Below, in pieces: positions 26,701-33,477 of a stretch of DNA of 33,982 nt. The stretch's first letter is position 1, and every line of letters begins with the position of its first letter. The stretch comes from an uncultured Bacteroidales bacterium (lineage in GTDB: Bacteria > Bacteroidota > Bacteroidia > Bacteroidales > Lentimicrobiaceae): positions 1-33,982 of the forward strand of contig CALCQV010000168.1 of the NCBI GenBank assembly GCA_937894795.1. Direction: 5' to 3'. The translations under genes were made by a program, and so were the position numbers. The notes beneath the pieces were generated by a model. The model was given only the letters and a program-made list of their open reading frames with translations. It made no database searches and was not told where the DNA came from.

Positions 26701-27380
26701 ATCTCTTCTATTCTCTTGTATAAGATAACTGCACTGTCGTTTTTCGGATAGAGTAGAAATGTTTGAGAAGTTTCTTCATAAACAGCTACAAATGATAAGA
26801 GTGGAAACAGGAAAATTTCAGGATTTATGCTGAATCTGATGTAGGTTAGCTCATTTGAAAGATGGGTATACAGCGGGCTGATAAGGTCAAAATGTGGTAT
26901 ATTGTCGTTTGTATAATAAATACCGGTTGAAATGATGTTGTGACCACTGTTTGTTGCTGTGAAATAATCATTCATTATTGGTTCAATACCTGCTGAATCG
27001 CTTGAAGTTGAACAGATAAGTTCTCCATGTGAATTTGTGATGACAATATCATTATAGCCGTGTTCAGACTTGAGATCAAGCAGATACAATGATAAGTTTT
27101 TGCAAGTTATACTATCGTTAGCAGTGATGGCTTTTATTACGGTAGAAAGCAAGAGAGGATTCTGTGAGATCACTTTTGCGTCATTGATCTCATCTTTGTA
27201 CCATTCTTCAATTTGCCTGATTTTCAATCGATTGATTGATATAATATCTTTAGCAATCTCAGCAGTTACTGCTTCTCTTCTATTATGATAGTAGAGAATG
27301 CCGGCAAGTGAAGTGATTAGAATAAGAATAACAACAATAATGATAATTGGAGTCCACTGTTTATTTCTGGTAGCAGCCAT
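23748..27380 (-). CDS. Hybrid sensor histidine kinase with four PAS domains and receiver
   Basis: The 1210-aa protein is a membrane-bound hybrid kinase. TM1 is about residues 11-30, an extracytoplasmic sensor (dCache-like, about 31-293) follows, and TM2 is about 294-317. Four PAS domains follow (about 330-450, 463-580, 586-700, 706-820). A HisKA domain has the phospho-accepting H851 in SHEIRTPMNGI; the HATPase has N-box N970 and G1 motif DTGIGIP (D997). The receiver (1088-1203) has the acidic pair D1095/D1096, phosphorylation site D1139 and K1189. Signals are probably extracellular small molecules and cytosolic PAS ligands. There is no DNA-binding output, so phosphate must pass to a partner or act intramolecularly. 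The SRPBCC gene ends 28 bases upstream and may be cotranscribed. Confidence 0.95.
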   Translation of the reverse strand: MAATRNKQWTPIIIIVVILILITSLAGILYYHNRREAVTAEIAKDIISINRLKIRQIEEWYKDEINDAKVISQNPLLLSTVIKAITANDSITCKNLSLYLLDLKSEHGYNDIVITNSHGELICSTSSDSAGIEPIMNDYFTATNSGHNIISTGIYYTNDNIPHFDLISPLYTHLSNELTYIRFSINPEIFLFPLLSFVAVYEETSQTFLLYPKNDSAVILYKRIEEINGFPEQGRKYALNGLIEKPLIEKHGIYLSKDNRGKNVLAYMKEIPGTPWILFSKTDQSELFRTFNQQAMLIFLLSIMVLLVAITVLSFFYSLRQRNIYKSLLKSQKEFRTTLYSIGDAVFITDLSGNITLMNKEAEQLTGFQEAEVINKKLFEILNIIDETTGHALENPITQVIKDGEVISVGSKTILISRNGNRIPVSDSIAPIKDESSKIIGAVLILRNQTDERRREEALIESEEKYYRMFEDSPQPMWIYDINTLQFLEVNEAAVLHYGYTRNEFLSMTIKDIRPKDDIDKLIDDVSKTVKPYNNAGIWRHLKKNGETIYVSIKSHEVMYNKRIARHVLANDITDIKIAQDALQDSELKFRKLFEDHSAVKLLIDAQTYDIADANEAAALFYGYEREELIGLNIGRINIIQESRIKDEIQKVIERQKVHFEFKHRKKDGSICDVEVFSSRIVISGKTFLHSIVHDVTEKKKAKQQVKLLIQSIEQSPIGIVIIDPEGAVEFVNSRMTELTGYNPDEINININKILHTSDRYQSLESEVWNVISAGEIWTGEFEDRRKDGGSIWAKIVVSPILDDESEIRHYVMVYEDISEQKETHSELVAAKLKAEESDHLKTAFLANMSHEIRTPMNGILGFMDLLQQPGLTSDQFDEYIRIVKTSSQRLLSTINDIIDISKIESGQSTLNESTVDINQVLQGLYNFFRPEAEVKELQLSISSLLDEDCKNVKTDNTKLQSVLINLIKNAIKFTKSGSVTFGAHLFDDKLAFKITDTGIGIPHNHMERIFERFVQADTSIARDYEGSGLGLSIAKAYIEMMGGDISLESKVGSGTTFRFTIPYKKIHVQRKASNSLSDVHESILSDLKILIAEDDEISFIYLNRMLSKYNIKLFRAYNGEEAIQICMEHPDISLVLMDIKMPIMDGLEATRQILKKKSDIPIVALTAFALSDDREKALECGCIDYLSKPAKKETLLETIKKHSKKKIIA

Positions 27381-27408
27381 TTAAAGTGAGTAATTGTACA
27401 GTATTGGA

Positions 27409-27948
27409 TTAATTCTCTAGCAATGTTTTTAAATTATTTAAACCTTTTTCAAGATCCGGGCTTGGCATTTCTTCCATATTCATAAACAATGCCATAAAGT
27501 TCCATGGATATTTCATCTTTCCGGTATATCCCCATCTTACTTTTGTAGTTGAGTCCTTAGTGATTTCAGTTATGAGATAAGTGTTTCCCGTGTTTTCAAA
27601 AGGCTCTGTAAACCTGATTTCATAGTCGATCCTGTTGCCATCATCAATTTTCATTATTTCCTGTTCACCTTTACCCACATCATCAATTTTGCTTTCCCAT
27701 GCTGAAACAAAACCAGCTGTACCATCAGTACCTCTAAATTCACTCTTCATTTCCGGATCCATGGATGCCCATACACTATAGTTTTCCTGGTTTTTCAGGT
27801 ATTTAATATATTCAAATATCTCGGTTTTAGGTCTGTTTATTGTTATTTCCAGTTCTATTAGATATTCTTTCTTTATAAATAAAGCAATAACAAGCACTAG
27901 TACTATGATTGAGGCCGTTACCAACAATATCCACCTGATAATTTTCAT
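27409..27948 (-). CDS. SRPBCC (polyketide cyclase-like) membrane-anchored protein
   Basis: The 179-aa protein has one N-terminal membrane helix (RWILLVTASIIVLVLVIALFI, about 5-25), followed by an SRPBCC/START-like domain. The domain begins with LIELEITINRPKTEIFEYIKYLKNQENYSVW and contains the alternating strands RIDYEIRFTEPFENTGNTYLI and TTKVRWGYTGKM. Such proteins hold small hydrophobic ligands in a deep pocket; no catalytic residues are evident. It lies 28 bases upstream of the histidine kinase start on the same strand. A sensing or accessory role with the kinase is possible, inferred only from proximity. Confidence 0.82.
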   Translation of the reverse strand: MKIIRWILLVTASIIVLVLVIALFIKKEYLIELEITINRPKTEIFEYIKYLKNQENYSVWASMDPEMKSEFRGTDGTAGFVSAWESKIDDVGKGEQEIMKIDDGNRIDYEIRFTEPFENTGNTYLITEITKDSTTKVRWGYTGKMKYPWNFMALFMNMEEMPSPDLEKGLNNLKTLLEN

Positions 27949-28001
27949 AGTAATAGAGTTAGAGATTTTAATTGCGTAAAGTTATAAAAATCAAATTACG
28001 C

Positions 28002-28032
28002 TTTGATATTGAGCTAATAATTTGTATATTTG
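28002..28032 (+). promoter_or_regulatory. Bacteroidota-type promoter of the HExxH gene
   Basis: TTTG (28002-28005), a 19-base spacer and TATATTTG (28025-28032) match the -33/-7 consensus with ideal spacing. The predicted start point is near 28039. The box lies inside the longest open frame (TTG at 28022), showing that the real start is downstream. Confidence 0.75.
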
Positions 28033-28135
28033 GTTTAACCTATTTAGCACATTATTAAGATTATCAACAGACTTAGGCGAGTTCCAAGCTTCATTATATT
28101 TCGAAAGTCAAATAATTGCATATCAGGTGTATATT

Positions 28136-28903
28136 TTGAAGATTTTTATATTCCTATGGATACTTTTCAGCGGTACATCATTGTATTCGCAAATAAAGGT
28201 TTTTAAAAATGTTGAATGTGAGAAAAGTAATTTAGTGGATTCTTTAACACTTGATGAACTGTTTTATGCCGCATATAATGAGAGCATTTGTAATCTTGAT
28301 AAATATATTTCCAGGACAGTACAAGCAGATAGTCTTTCAAGCCTTAGGATTGATATTCCATCTAATATAAAGTCGGAATTTATAGTGGCATTAGCCTGTT
28401 TTCCTGAAATAAGGGATAAAAGACTTGAATTCAGGTACAAGAAGATCAAGGGAACAATGAATGCAAGGCCTGATGTAATGAATATCTTAAGGACTAAATC
28501 GAACAGAAGGTATGTCATTTTGATAAATAATAACATGGGCAAACATAAAGGAATTTCATTGGAAACACTATCACCTGCTGCCAGGTTAGGATGGTACGGT
28601 CATGAAGTTGCTCATCTGCAATCATACCAGATGATGAATAATCTACAAATGTTGATTTTTTCACTAAGGTATATTTCTTCGATAAAATATTTACAGAAAG
28701 TGGAACGATTTACTGATTTTCTGGCTATAGAGCGAGGATTGTTATTTTATATTTTTGAAAGTGGAAGGTACCTTTCAAACTATGAAAATGCGTCAGTTGC
28801 TTACAAGAAATTTAATGTTTTTAATTCACTCACTATAGATGAATACAAGTGTTTATGGTATAAGTATCAGTCTGTAAAATTTATCAAAGAAGGATGTAAG
28901 TAA
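28136..28903 (+). CDS. Putative gluzincin-like metalloprotein (HExxH), secreted or anchored
   Basis: The promoter at 28002-28032 rules out the TTG at 28022, so the start is a GTG at 28127 or, as taken here, a TTG at 28136 giving MKIFIFLWILFSGTSLYSQ, a clean signal peptide or N-terminal membrane helix (255 aa). The HEVAH zinc motif is at residues 156-160 in the context WYGHEVAHLQ. VERFTDFLAIERG (E190, D194) downstream fits an ExxxD third-ligand pattern, as in M48-like gluzincins. The remainder has no recognised family. The protein may be a small metallopeptidase or a degenerate relative. Low GC and many Ile, Lys and Tyr codons set it apart from its neighbours. Both zinc ligand and function assignments are inferred. 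Confidence 0.6.
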   Translation: MKIFIFLWILFSGTSLYSQIKVFKNVECEKSNLVDSLTLDELFYAAYNESICNLDKYISRTVQADSLSSLRIDIPSNIKSEFIVALACFPEIRDKRLEFRYKKIKGTMNARPDVMNILRTKSNRRYVILINNNMGKHKGISLETLSPAARLGWYGHEVAHLQSYQMMNNLQMLIFSLRYISSIKYLQKVERFTDFLAIERGLLFYIFESGRYLSNYENASVAYKKFNVFNSLTIDEYKCLWYKYQSVKFIKEGCK

Positions 28904-28931
28904 GTAATGCTTTGCCCTGGTATTCTAAAAT

Positions 28932-28959
28932 AAAGGACCCTCTTTACAGAGGATCCTTT
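28932..28959. terminator. Bidirectional hairpin terminator
   Basis: AAAGGA (28932-28937) pairs with TCCTTT (28954-28959) and CTCT (28940-28943) with AGAG (28948-28951), with a two-base internal mismatch between. T-runs occur on both sides. It lies between the convergent metalloprotein and DUF4382 genes and could end both. Confidence 0.7.
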
Positions 28960-28984
28960 TAAGAGTAAAACAAAAATTAGGGCA

Positions 28985-29785
28985 TTATGGGAGAACTAGA
29001 GTAACAGGGTCAAGTGATGTGGTTTCGCCATTAACCACAGGCACATCAATAATACTTTGAGTAGCATATGGCAAGGTGTCTAATTGAGAAATAAACTCAA
29101 CCAGATAATTGCCGGCAGCAAGTCCGCTGATTTTATAGTAACCGAGTGAATCTGGTATAGCCATGAGGGTGTCAAGTGAATTGGATACACTAACTACCGG
29201 TAATGCTTCAACGGGGAATACATATCCTTCAATAGCGCCACTTGATGGTTCAGAGTACATTCTGATCACCGGTTTAAGCATATACTTGCCATTGCCGGTT
29301 TTATGTACAGACTGTGCAGCATCAAAATCAAGCCAGAAGCGGTAAGTATAGCCACCCTGAAGTTCTTGATGCACATTGAGCTTTAGTCCTGAGGTTGAAC
29401 CTGATGGGATGGTAAGCGGAAATGTAATTCCATCCACCACAATTGAATTTTCGCTTCCAAGAACCAAGCGTACTTGTGAGAGAATACCATCTGGCATTTC
29501 TACGGTTCCTAGCAGAACATCCAATCCGTTGCTGAATTCAAGCAGGTTATATACGCCGGGATTGTCGAGTGGAACTGTAACCCATCCATCGGTTTCATTA
29601 TGCAATTGCACTTCCTGAATATCCACATTAACGGCATCAAATAATGCCGGAGCATCAGTAAGCATCAGTTGTACAGTAGCTTTGCCTGTCTTGTTGTCGT
29701 TATCATTGCTTTTATCACAGGATGTGAAAATGAATGCTGTTAAAATTGCTAATGTGGTTAAGACCACGCTTTTCATCTTTTTCAT
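28985..29785 (-). CDS. DUF4382 domain lipoprotein with C-terminal CarboxypepD_reg-like domain
   Basis: The 266-aa protein starts with a lipoprotein signal (MKKMKSVVLTTL to FIFTSC, lipid Cys about residue 23). An acidic Asn/Asp-rich stretch follows the Cys and may mark surface export. Residues about 35-180 are a DUF4382 domain (QLMLTDAPALFDAVNVDIQEVQLH, then DILLGTVEMPDGILSQVRLVL and MLKPVIRMY), a beta-sandwich of unknown role in Bacteroidota. Residues about 185-266 (GAIEGYVFPVE, YYKISGLAAGNYLVEF) form a carboxypeptidase-regulatory-like sandwich. The protein is probably on the outer membrane surface. It ends near a bidirectional hairpin shared with the metalloprotein gene. Confidence 0.82.
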   Translation of the reverse strand: MKKMKSVVLTTLAILTAFIFTSCDKSNDNDNKTGKATVQLMLTDAPALFDAVNVDIQEVQLHNETDGWVTVPLDNPGVYNLLEFSNGLDVLLGTVEMPDGILSQVRLVLGSENSIVVDGITFPLTIPSGSTSGLKLNVHQELQGGYTYRFWLDFDAAQSVHKTGNGKYMLKPVIRMYSEPSSGAIEGYVFPVEALPVVSVSNSLDTLMAIPDSLGYYKISGLAAGNYLVEFISQLDTLPYATQSIIDVPVVNGETTSLDPVTLVLP

Positions 29786-29983
29786 GTCAGTCTAGATTAG
29801 TTTTGATTGATTGTATTCAAAATTTGTACCATCACATCCGTGATGAGTGATTTAACACTTATTTAATGAGGATATATAGCAAAGCTCTTGATTTTGAAAA
29901 GGATATATTTTTTAATTAGAGAGTTCAGATAAACTATTAAAAGTGTGGAAATTGGTTTTCATACGTACAAGGTGTGGCAATAA

Positions 29984-30005
29984 ATCCTCAATAACCAGTG
30001 AGGAT
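29984..30005 (-). terminator. Possible terminator hairpin after the MATE gene
   Basis: ATCCTCA (29984-29990) pairs perfectly with TGAGGAT (29999-30005) around an 8-base loop, starting four bases after the MATE stop. There is no real U-tract, so termination is uncertain. The spacer 29786-29983 also holds a short palindrome, CATCAC-ATCC-GTGATG (29830-29845), 45 bases upstream of the DUF4382 start. Confidence 0.4.
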
Positions 30006-30009
30006 GAGT

Positions 30010-31368
30010 TTAAGTATGGTTTTCAACCGGGTCAGACACTTTGACTAATGATTTTTTCTTCCAACGGCCAGTCCGGTAATAAATAAATGAAAGAGTCATA
30101 CCCATGAACCAGGCAATGGGAATGGCCCACCAGATGCCCAGCACACCAAAATGTTTTGAGAGTACAGCAGCCAGCGGGATTCGTATTAGCCAAAGAGAAA
30201 GAAGAGTAATGAACATTGGAATCAGGGTGTCGCCGGCGCCCCGCATTACGCCTCCAATAACAAACATGCTGGAAAAGACTATGTAGAAACCGCCCACAAT
30301 CATCAGATATTCACCCCCGATACTGATTACTGCCTGATCACTGACAAAAAGCGCCATGAGCGGGTGTCGGAAAATGATAATGAGAACAGATGTGGCAAGA
30401 GCGGTCCAGGTCGACATGTTTAAGGTAGCTCTTAAGCCCTGTTTAACACGTTGCATTTTCCTGGCTCCAATGTTCTGACCCACGTATGTTGAGAGAGCGG
30501 TGCCGAAATTCATAGCAGGCAAAGCCGCCATATTATCTATTCTGCCGGCCACACTGTAGGCAGCTATAACATTGGTGCCATAATCATTCACTATTCGCAG
30601 CAGCGCAATCATTCCAATAGATACAAATGTTTGTTGAAAGCCGGTAGGCAATCCAATGCGTACACTGGCTCTGAAGATTTCCTTATCCCAATAGAGTTTG
30701 CGCCACGAAAGATTGATGATTGGATGTGTCCTATTCAGATATATAACAGTAGTAATAAATGCACCGGCTTGTGCTATTACTGTAGCAAATGCAGCGCCGG
30801 CAATACCCCATTTAAAGACCACGACAAAAAGGATGTCGAAGAAAACGTTGGCTATGGTTGAAATAATAAGGAAGTACAAAGGTGTTTTGCTATCACCTAA
30901 TCCACGAAGTATTGAACTTGTGCCATTGAATCCGAAGAAGAAAACAGCACCTGTAAGGTATACACTTATGTATAATGCTGCTTGTGGTATTAGCTCTTCA
31001 GGTAATTTAATCAAACGGAAGATTGATTCACTGAAGGCAATCCCGACCACAGAAACGGTTAATGAAGCGAAAAACAGAAAGATATAAAGCGTGTCAATGG
31101 TCTTGCGGATTTTCTCAAAATCTTTAGCACCAAAATACTGGGCTATCAGGATGGTGCTACCTGTTGCTATGCCAATAATAAAAGAAATCAGCAGAAAGAT
31201 CAGTGGAAAGCTGGCACCTACCGCAGCCAGGGCCTCTTTACCCAGGAATTTACCCACAATAATACTATCAGTGATATTATATACCTGCTGAAAGACATTG
31301 CCAATGAGCATTGGTGTGGCAAAGTTAAAAATGAGTTTTGTCGGTTTTCCTTCAGTTAAATCCTGCAT
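30010..31368 (-). CDS. MATE family efflux transporter
   Basis: The 452-aa inner-membrane protein has 12 predicted helices and the MATE family start MQDLTEGKPTKLIFNFATPMLIGNVFQQVYN with NITDSIIVGKFLG. Two repeat halves are visible (the GIATGSTILIAQYFGAKD loop in the first and GTALSTYVGQNIGARK in the second). MATE proteins export cationic drugs or metabolites in exchange for Na+ or H+; the coupling ion and substrate cannot be told here. The start is 14 bases after the rlmN stop, and it is the last gene of the flavin reductase-rlmN-MATE cluster. Confidence 0.95.
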   Translation of the reverse strand: MQDLTEGKPTKLIFNFATPMLIGNVFQQVYNITDSIIVGKFLGKEALAAVGASFPLIFLLISFIIGIATGSTILIAQYFGAKDFEKIRKTIDTLYIFLFFASLTVSVVGIAFSESIFRLIKLPEELIPQAALYISVYLTGAVFFFGFNGTSSILRGLGDSKTPLYFLIISTIANVFFDILFVVVFKWGIAGAAFATVIAQAGAFITTVIYLNRTHPIINLSWRKLYWDKEIFRASVRIGLPTGFQQTFVSIGMIALLRIVNDYGTNVIAAYSVAGRIDNMAALPAMNFGTALSTYVGQNIGARKMQRVKQGLRATLNMSTWTALATSVLIIIFRHPLMALFVSDQAVISIGGEYLMIVGGFYIVFSSMFVIGGVMRGAGDTLIPMFITLLSLWLIRIPLAAVLSKHFGVLGIWWAIPIAWFMGMTLSFIYYRTGRWKKKSLVKVSDPVENHT

Positions 31369-31382
31369 CCTGGCTGTTGTAG

Positions 31383-32441
31383 TTATTCAGTGATAAGGTT
31401 GCTGTCCTTTTTTTTCTTCACCAACTCCTTGGTTGAAAGTAGTCCGCAAGCAGCCTCAATATCCTGGCCTCTGGAAGCCCTTAAGGTTGTGACAATTCCC
31501 TTGGCATTCAACGCTTTTTGAAAATCAAGTATGGTCTCTTCACTGCTTGATTCAAGAGGTGTGCCCGGTATAGAATGAAAGCGAATGAGGTTAATACGGC
31601 AATTCACTTTATTAAGAAGTCTGGCCAATTCATTGACATGACGCCTGGTGTCATTTACATCCTTGAACATTATATATTCAATTGACACACGCCTATATTT
31701 ACCAATATCGTATTTGGTGATGGTATCAATAACCTCTTTGATCGGATAGACGTTTTGAACAGGCATTAACTTACGACGCTCATCTTCGAATGGAGTATGG
31801 AGGCTAACCGCCAGATTGCATTTACTCTCTTCAAGGAACACCTTCATGGCGGGAATGATGCCTATAGTACTTACTGTTACCTTGCGCACACTAATGGCAA
31901 AACCGTATTCAGCAGTCAGTATGGCAGAGCTTTTCATTACCGATTGAAGATTATCAAACGGCTCACCCATACCCATATACACGATATTAGTAACCAATGC
32001 CCGTTCAGGAATACTGCGTAGTTGATTAAGAATTTCACCCGGACTCAACTGACCCTGAAACCCCTGTTTCCCGGTCATACAAAACAGACATCCCATTTTG
32101 CAGCCAACCTGCGATGAAACGCATAAGGTATGTCGCTTCCCATCTGGGATATAGGCAGCTTCAATGAATTTACCGTTGCCGGCATTAAAGAGATACTTTT
32201 TAGTACCGTCAACAGATTCCTTAACTGAAACAGGCGGGTTAATTCCAAGTACGTAATGCTCACTGATAAGAGCCCTGGTCTTTTTTGAGATGTTGGTCAT
32301 CAGGTCAAAGGAGTCGACATCTGTTTTATAGAGCCAATAAGCCAACTGCCCTCCGGTATATGCAGGGAGGCCCAGATCAGTGGACAGTTGTGTTAATTCA
32401 TCCTTGCTCTTACCAAACAGAGGTTCTTTGACAGTCGACAT
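31383..32441 (-). CDS. rlmN: Dual-specificity rRNA/tRNA adenine C2-methyltransferase RlmN
   Basis: The ATG at 32441 (MSTVKEPLFGKSKDELTQL) is chosen over the ATG at 32513, which would overlap the upstream gene's end; this gives 352 aa. It is a radical SAM enzyme that methylates A2503 of 23S rRNA and A37 of some tRNAs. The iron-sulfur cluster motif is GCKMGCLFCMTG (Cx3Cx2C). The GMGEP segment and the SVSLHTPFE segment, and the C-terminal catalytic Cys of AACGLLS, are present. It starts five bases from the reductase stop and is followed by the MATE gene after 14 bases, so the three are probably one operon. The functional link is not obvious. Confidence 0.96.
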   Translation of the reverse strand: MSTVKEPLFGKSKDELTQLSTDLGLPAYTGGQLAYWLYKTDVDSFDLMTNISKKTRALISEHYVLGINPPVSVKESVDGTKKYLFNAGNGKFIEAAYIPDGKRHTLCVSSQVGCKMGCLFCMTGKQGFQGQLSPGEILNQLRSIPERALVTNIVYMGMGEPFDNLQSVMKSSAILTAEYGFAISVRKVTVSTIGIIPAMKVFLEESKCNLAVSLHTPFEDERRKLMPVQNVYPIKEVIDTITKYDIGKYRRVSIEYIMFKDVNDTRRHVNELARLLNKVNCRINLIRFHSIPGTPLESSSEETILDFQKALNAKGIVTTLRASRGQDIEAACGLLSTKELVKKKKDSNLITE

Positions 32442-32445
32442 TGTA

Positions 32446-33108
32446 TTAGAAATAGATCTCAGAAATAATATTATTAAATGGGATGCCTTTTTCAATGAGA
32501 ATATCACGGGCATCTACCACCATTTCGGCGGAGCCGCAAAGATAATACTTTTCATTGGTCGGTAAGGAAGTTTGCTCCTTCAGATATTGGGTGATACGGC
32601 CATGAAAGACCTCGGGCGAGTTTTCTCGCGAACAACAGCGTATATAATTTTCTTTAAGTTCCGGTTCAATGATCTCATTGAAGTAGAAACTATGAAGATC
32701 CCTGCCACCGTGAATGATCTTCTTATTTTTATGTAGGCCGGTGCGGAACATTGAAACAAATGGTGCAATACCGGTTCCTGAGGCAATCCACCATGCCGGT
32801 TCACCATCTCCCTTAAAGGATCCGAATGGCTCACTTACCCATAACGTATCTGCAGTATTAAGTTGAGCCATCCATGGGGTGAGTTTGCCTTCAGGGTTTA
32901 TGTTATAAAGAATATCCACTTCTTCATCAAGTTCTCCACTGGCAATAGAGTAGAGCCGGGCCTCATCATTCTCATTGCCGGCTAGTCCAACTACCTGTCC
33001 GGCAGTAAAATCCCAAGGTCTGATAAATGATAGAACAAATACACCGGGAGCTATTTCCCTTTGCCTTATTATTTTAACTTTCGTGAGTTTAAGTTTTGTC
33101 TTCATCAA
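32446..33108 (-). CDS. Ferredoxin-NADP reductase-like FAD oxidoreductase
   Basis: The 220-aa cytoplasmic protein has the FNR fold: an N-terminal FAD-binding barrel with RLYSIAS (flavin site), a GKLTPWMAQL segment, and a C-terminal Rossmann domain with GTGIAPFVSMFR, the nucleotide motif, and YYLCGSAEMV near the end. The enzyme type (ferredoxin/flavodoxin-NADP(H) reductase or relative) transfers electrons between NAD(P)H and a small carrier; the carrier is unknown. The flavodoxin at 18768-19241 is a conceivable partner but lies 13 kb away. It is the first gene of the cluster with rlmN and MATE. A weak promoter-like region precedes it, without a clear -7 box. Confidence 0.9.
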   Translation of the reverse strand: MMKTKLKLTKVKIIRQREIAPGVFVLSFIRPWDFTAGQVVGLAGNENDEARLYSIASGELDEEVDILYNINPEGKLTPWMAQLNTADTLWVSEPFGSFKGDGEPAWWIASGTGIAPFVSMFRTGLHKNKKIIHGGRDLHSFYFNEIIEPELKENYIRCCSRENSPEVFHGRITQYLKEQTSLPTNEKYYLCGSAEMVVDARDILIEKGIPFNNIISEIYF

Positions 33109-33210
33109 TGATTGATAATTATTTTCTCTATATTTTTAGAATTTCTGATAAACATTGCAAAATGGTATTTGTTTGGCAAATAAGTCGTAAGTAATTACTA
33201 ATTTCGCCTC

Positions 33211-33477
33211 ATGGAACCACAGAAGACATTGCTTTCAGACGCATTGACCGCCAATTTGGAAGAAACGCGTACGGACAAGATTGATATACCGCCTCATCAT
33301 CTTGCATTTGCCGAGGTGTCAAAATCTTATTATTCCATACATACCCGCGCAATCGATTGCATTAAGGAATTTAACCACCCCTATTCAAATAGTGGTTATA
33401 TTATTGGTCAGCTTCGCAGTATTTGCTTAGGTGATTTTTGGTTCTATGATAAGCAAACCGATCCCCAAATATGGTAA
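33211..33477 (+). CDS. Small protein (88 aa) overlapping a downstream ORF
   Basis: The 88-aa product (MEPQKTLLSDALTANLEETR, then IDIPPHHLAFAEVSKSYYSIHTRA and a SGYIIGQLRSICLGDFWFY stretch) has no signal peptide. It ends in TAA at 33475-33477, overlapping the ATG of the next frame at 33471 (ATGGTAA). Such overlaps allow translational coupling. Alternatively, the two frames are one gene broken by a frameshift. Its composition resembles the N-terminal segment of large Bacteroidota PEP/pyruvate-binding domain proteins as I remember them, which is only a suggestion. A TAATTTCG sequence near 33196 is a weak -7 candidate. Confidence 0.6.
   Translation: MEPQKTLLSDALTANLEETRTDKIDIPPHHLAFAEVSKSYYSIHTRAIDCIKEFNHPYSNSGYIIGQLRSICLGDFWFYDKQTDPQIW

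Noticed and set aside
33466..33477. Programmed -1 frameshift at CCCCAAA
   Set aside because: The run is not positioned as X XXY YYZ in the upstream frame and no following stem is evident; coupling is simpler.
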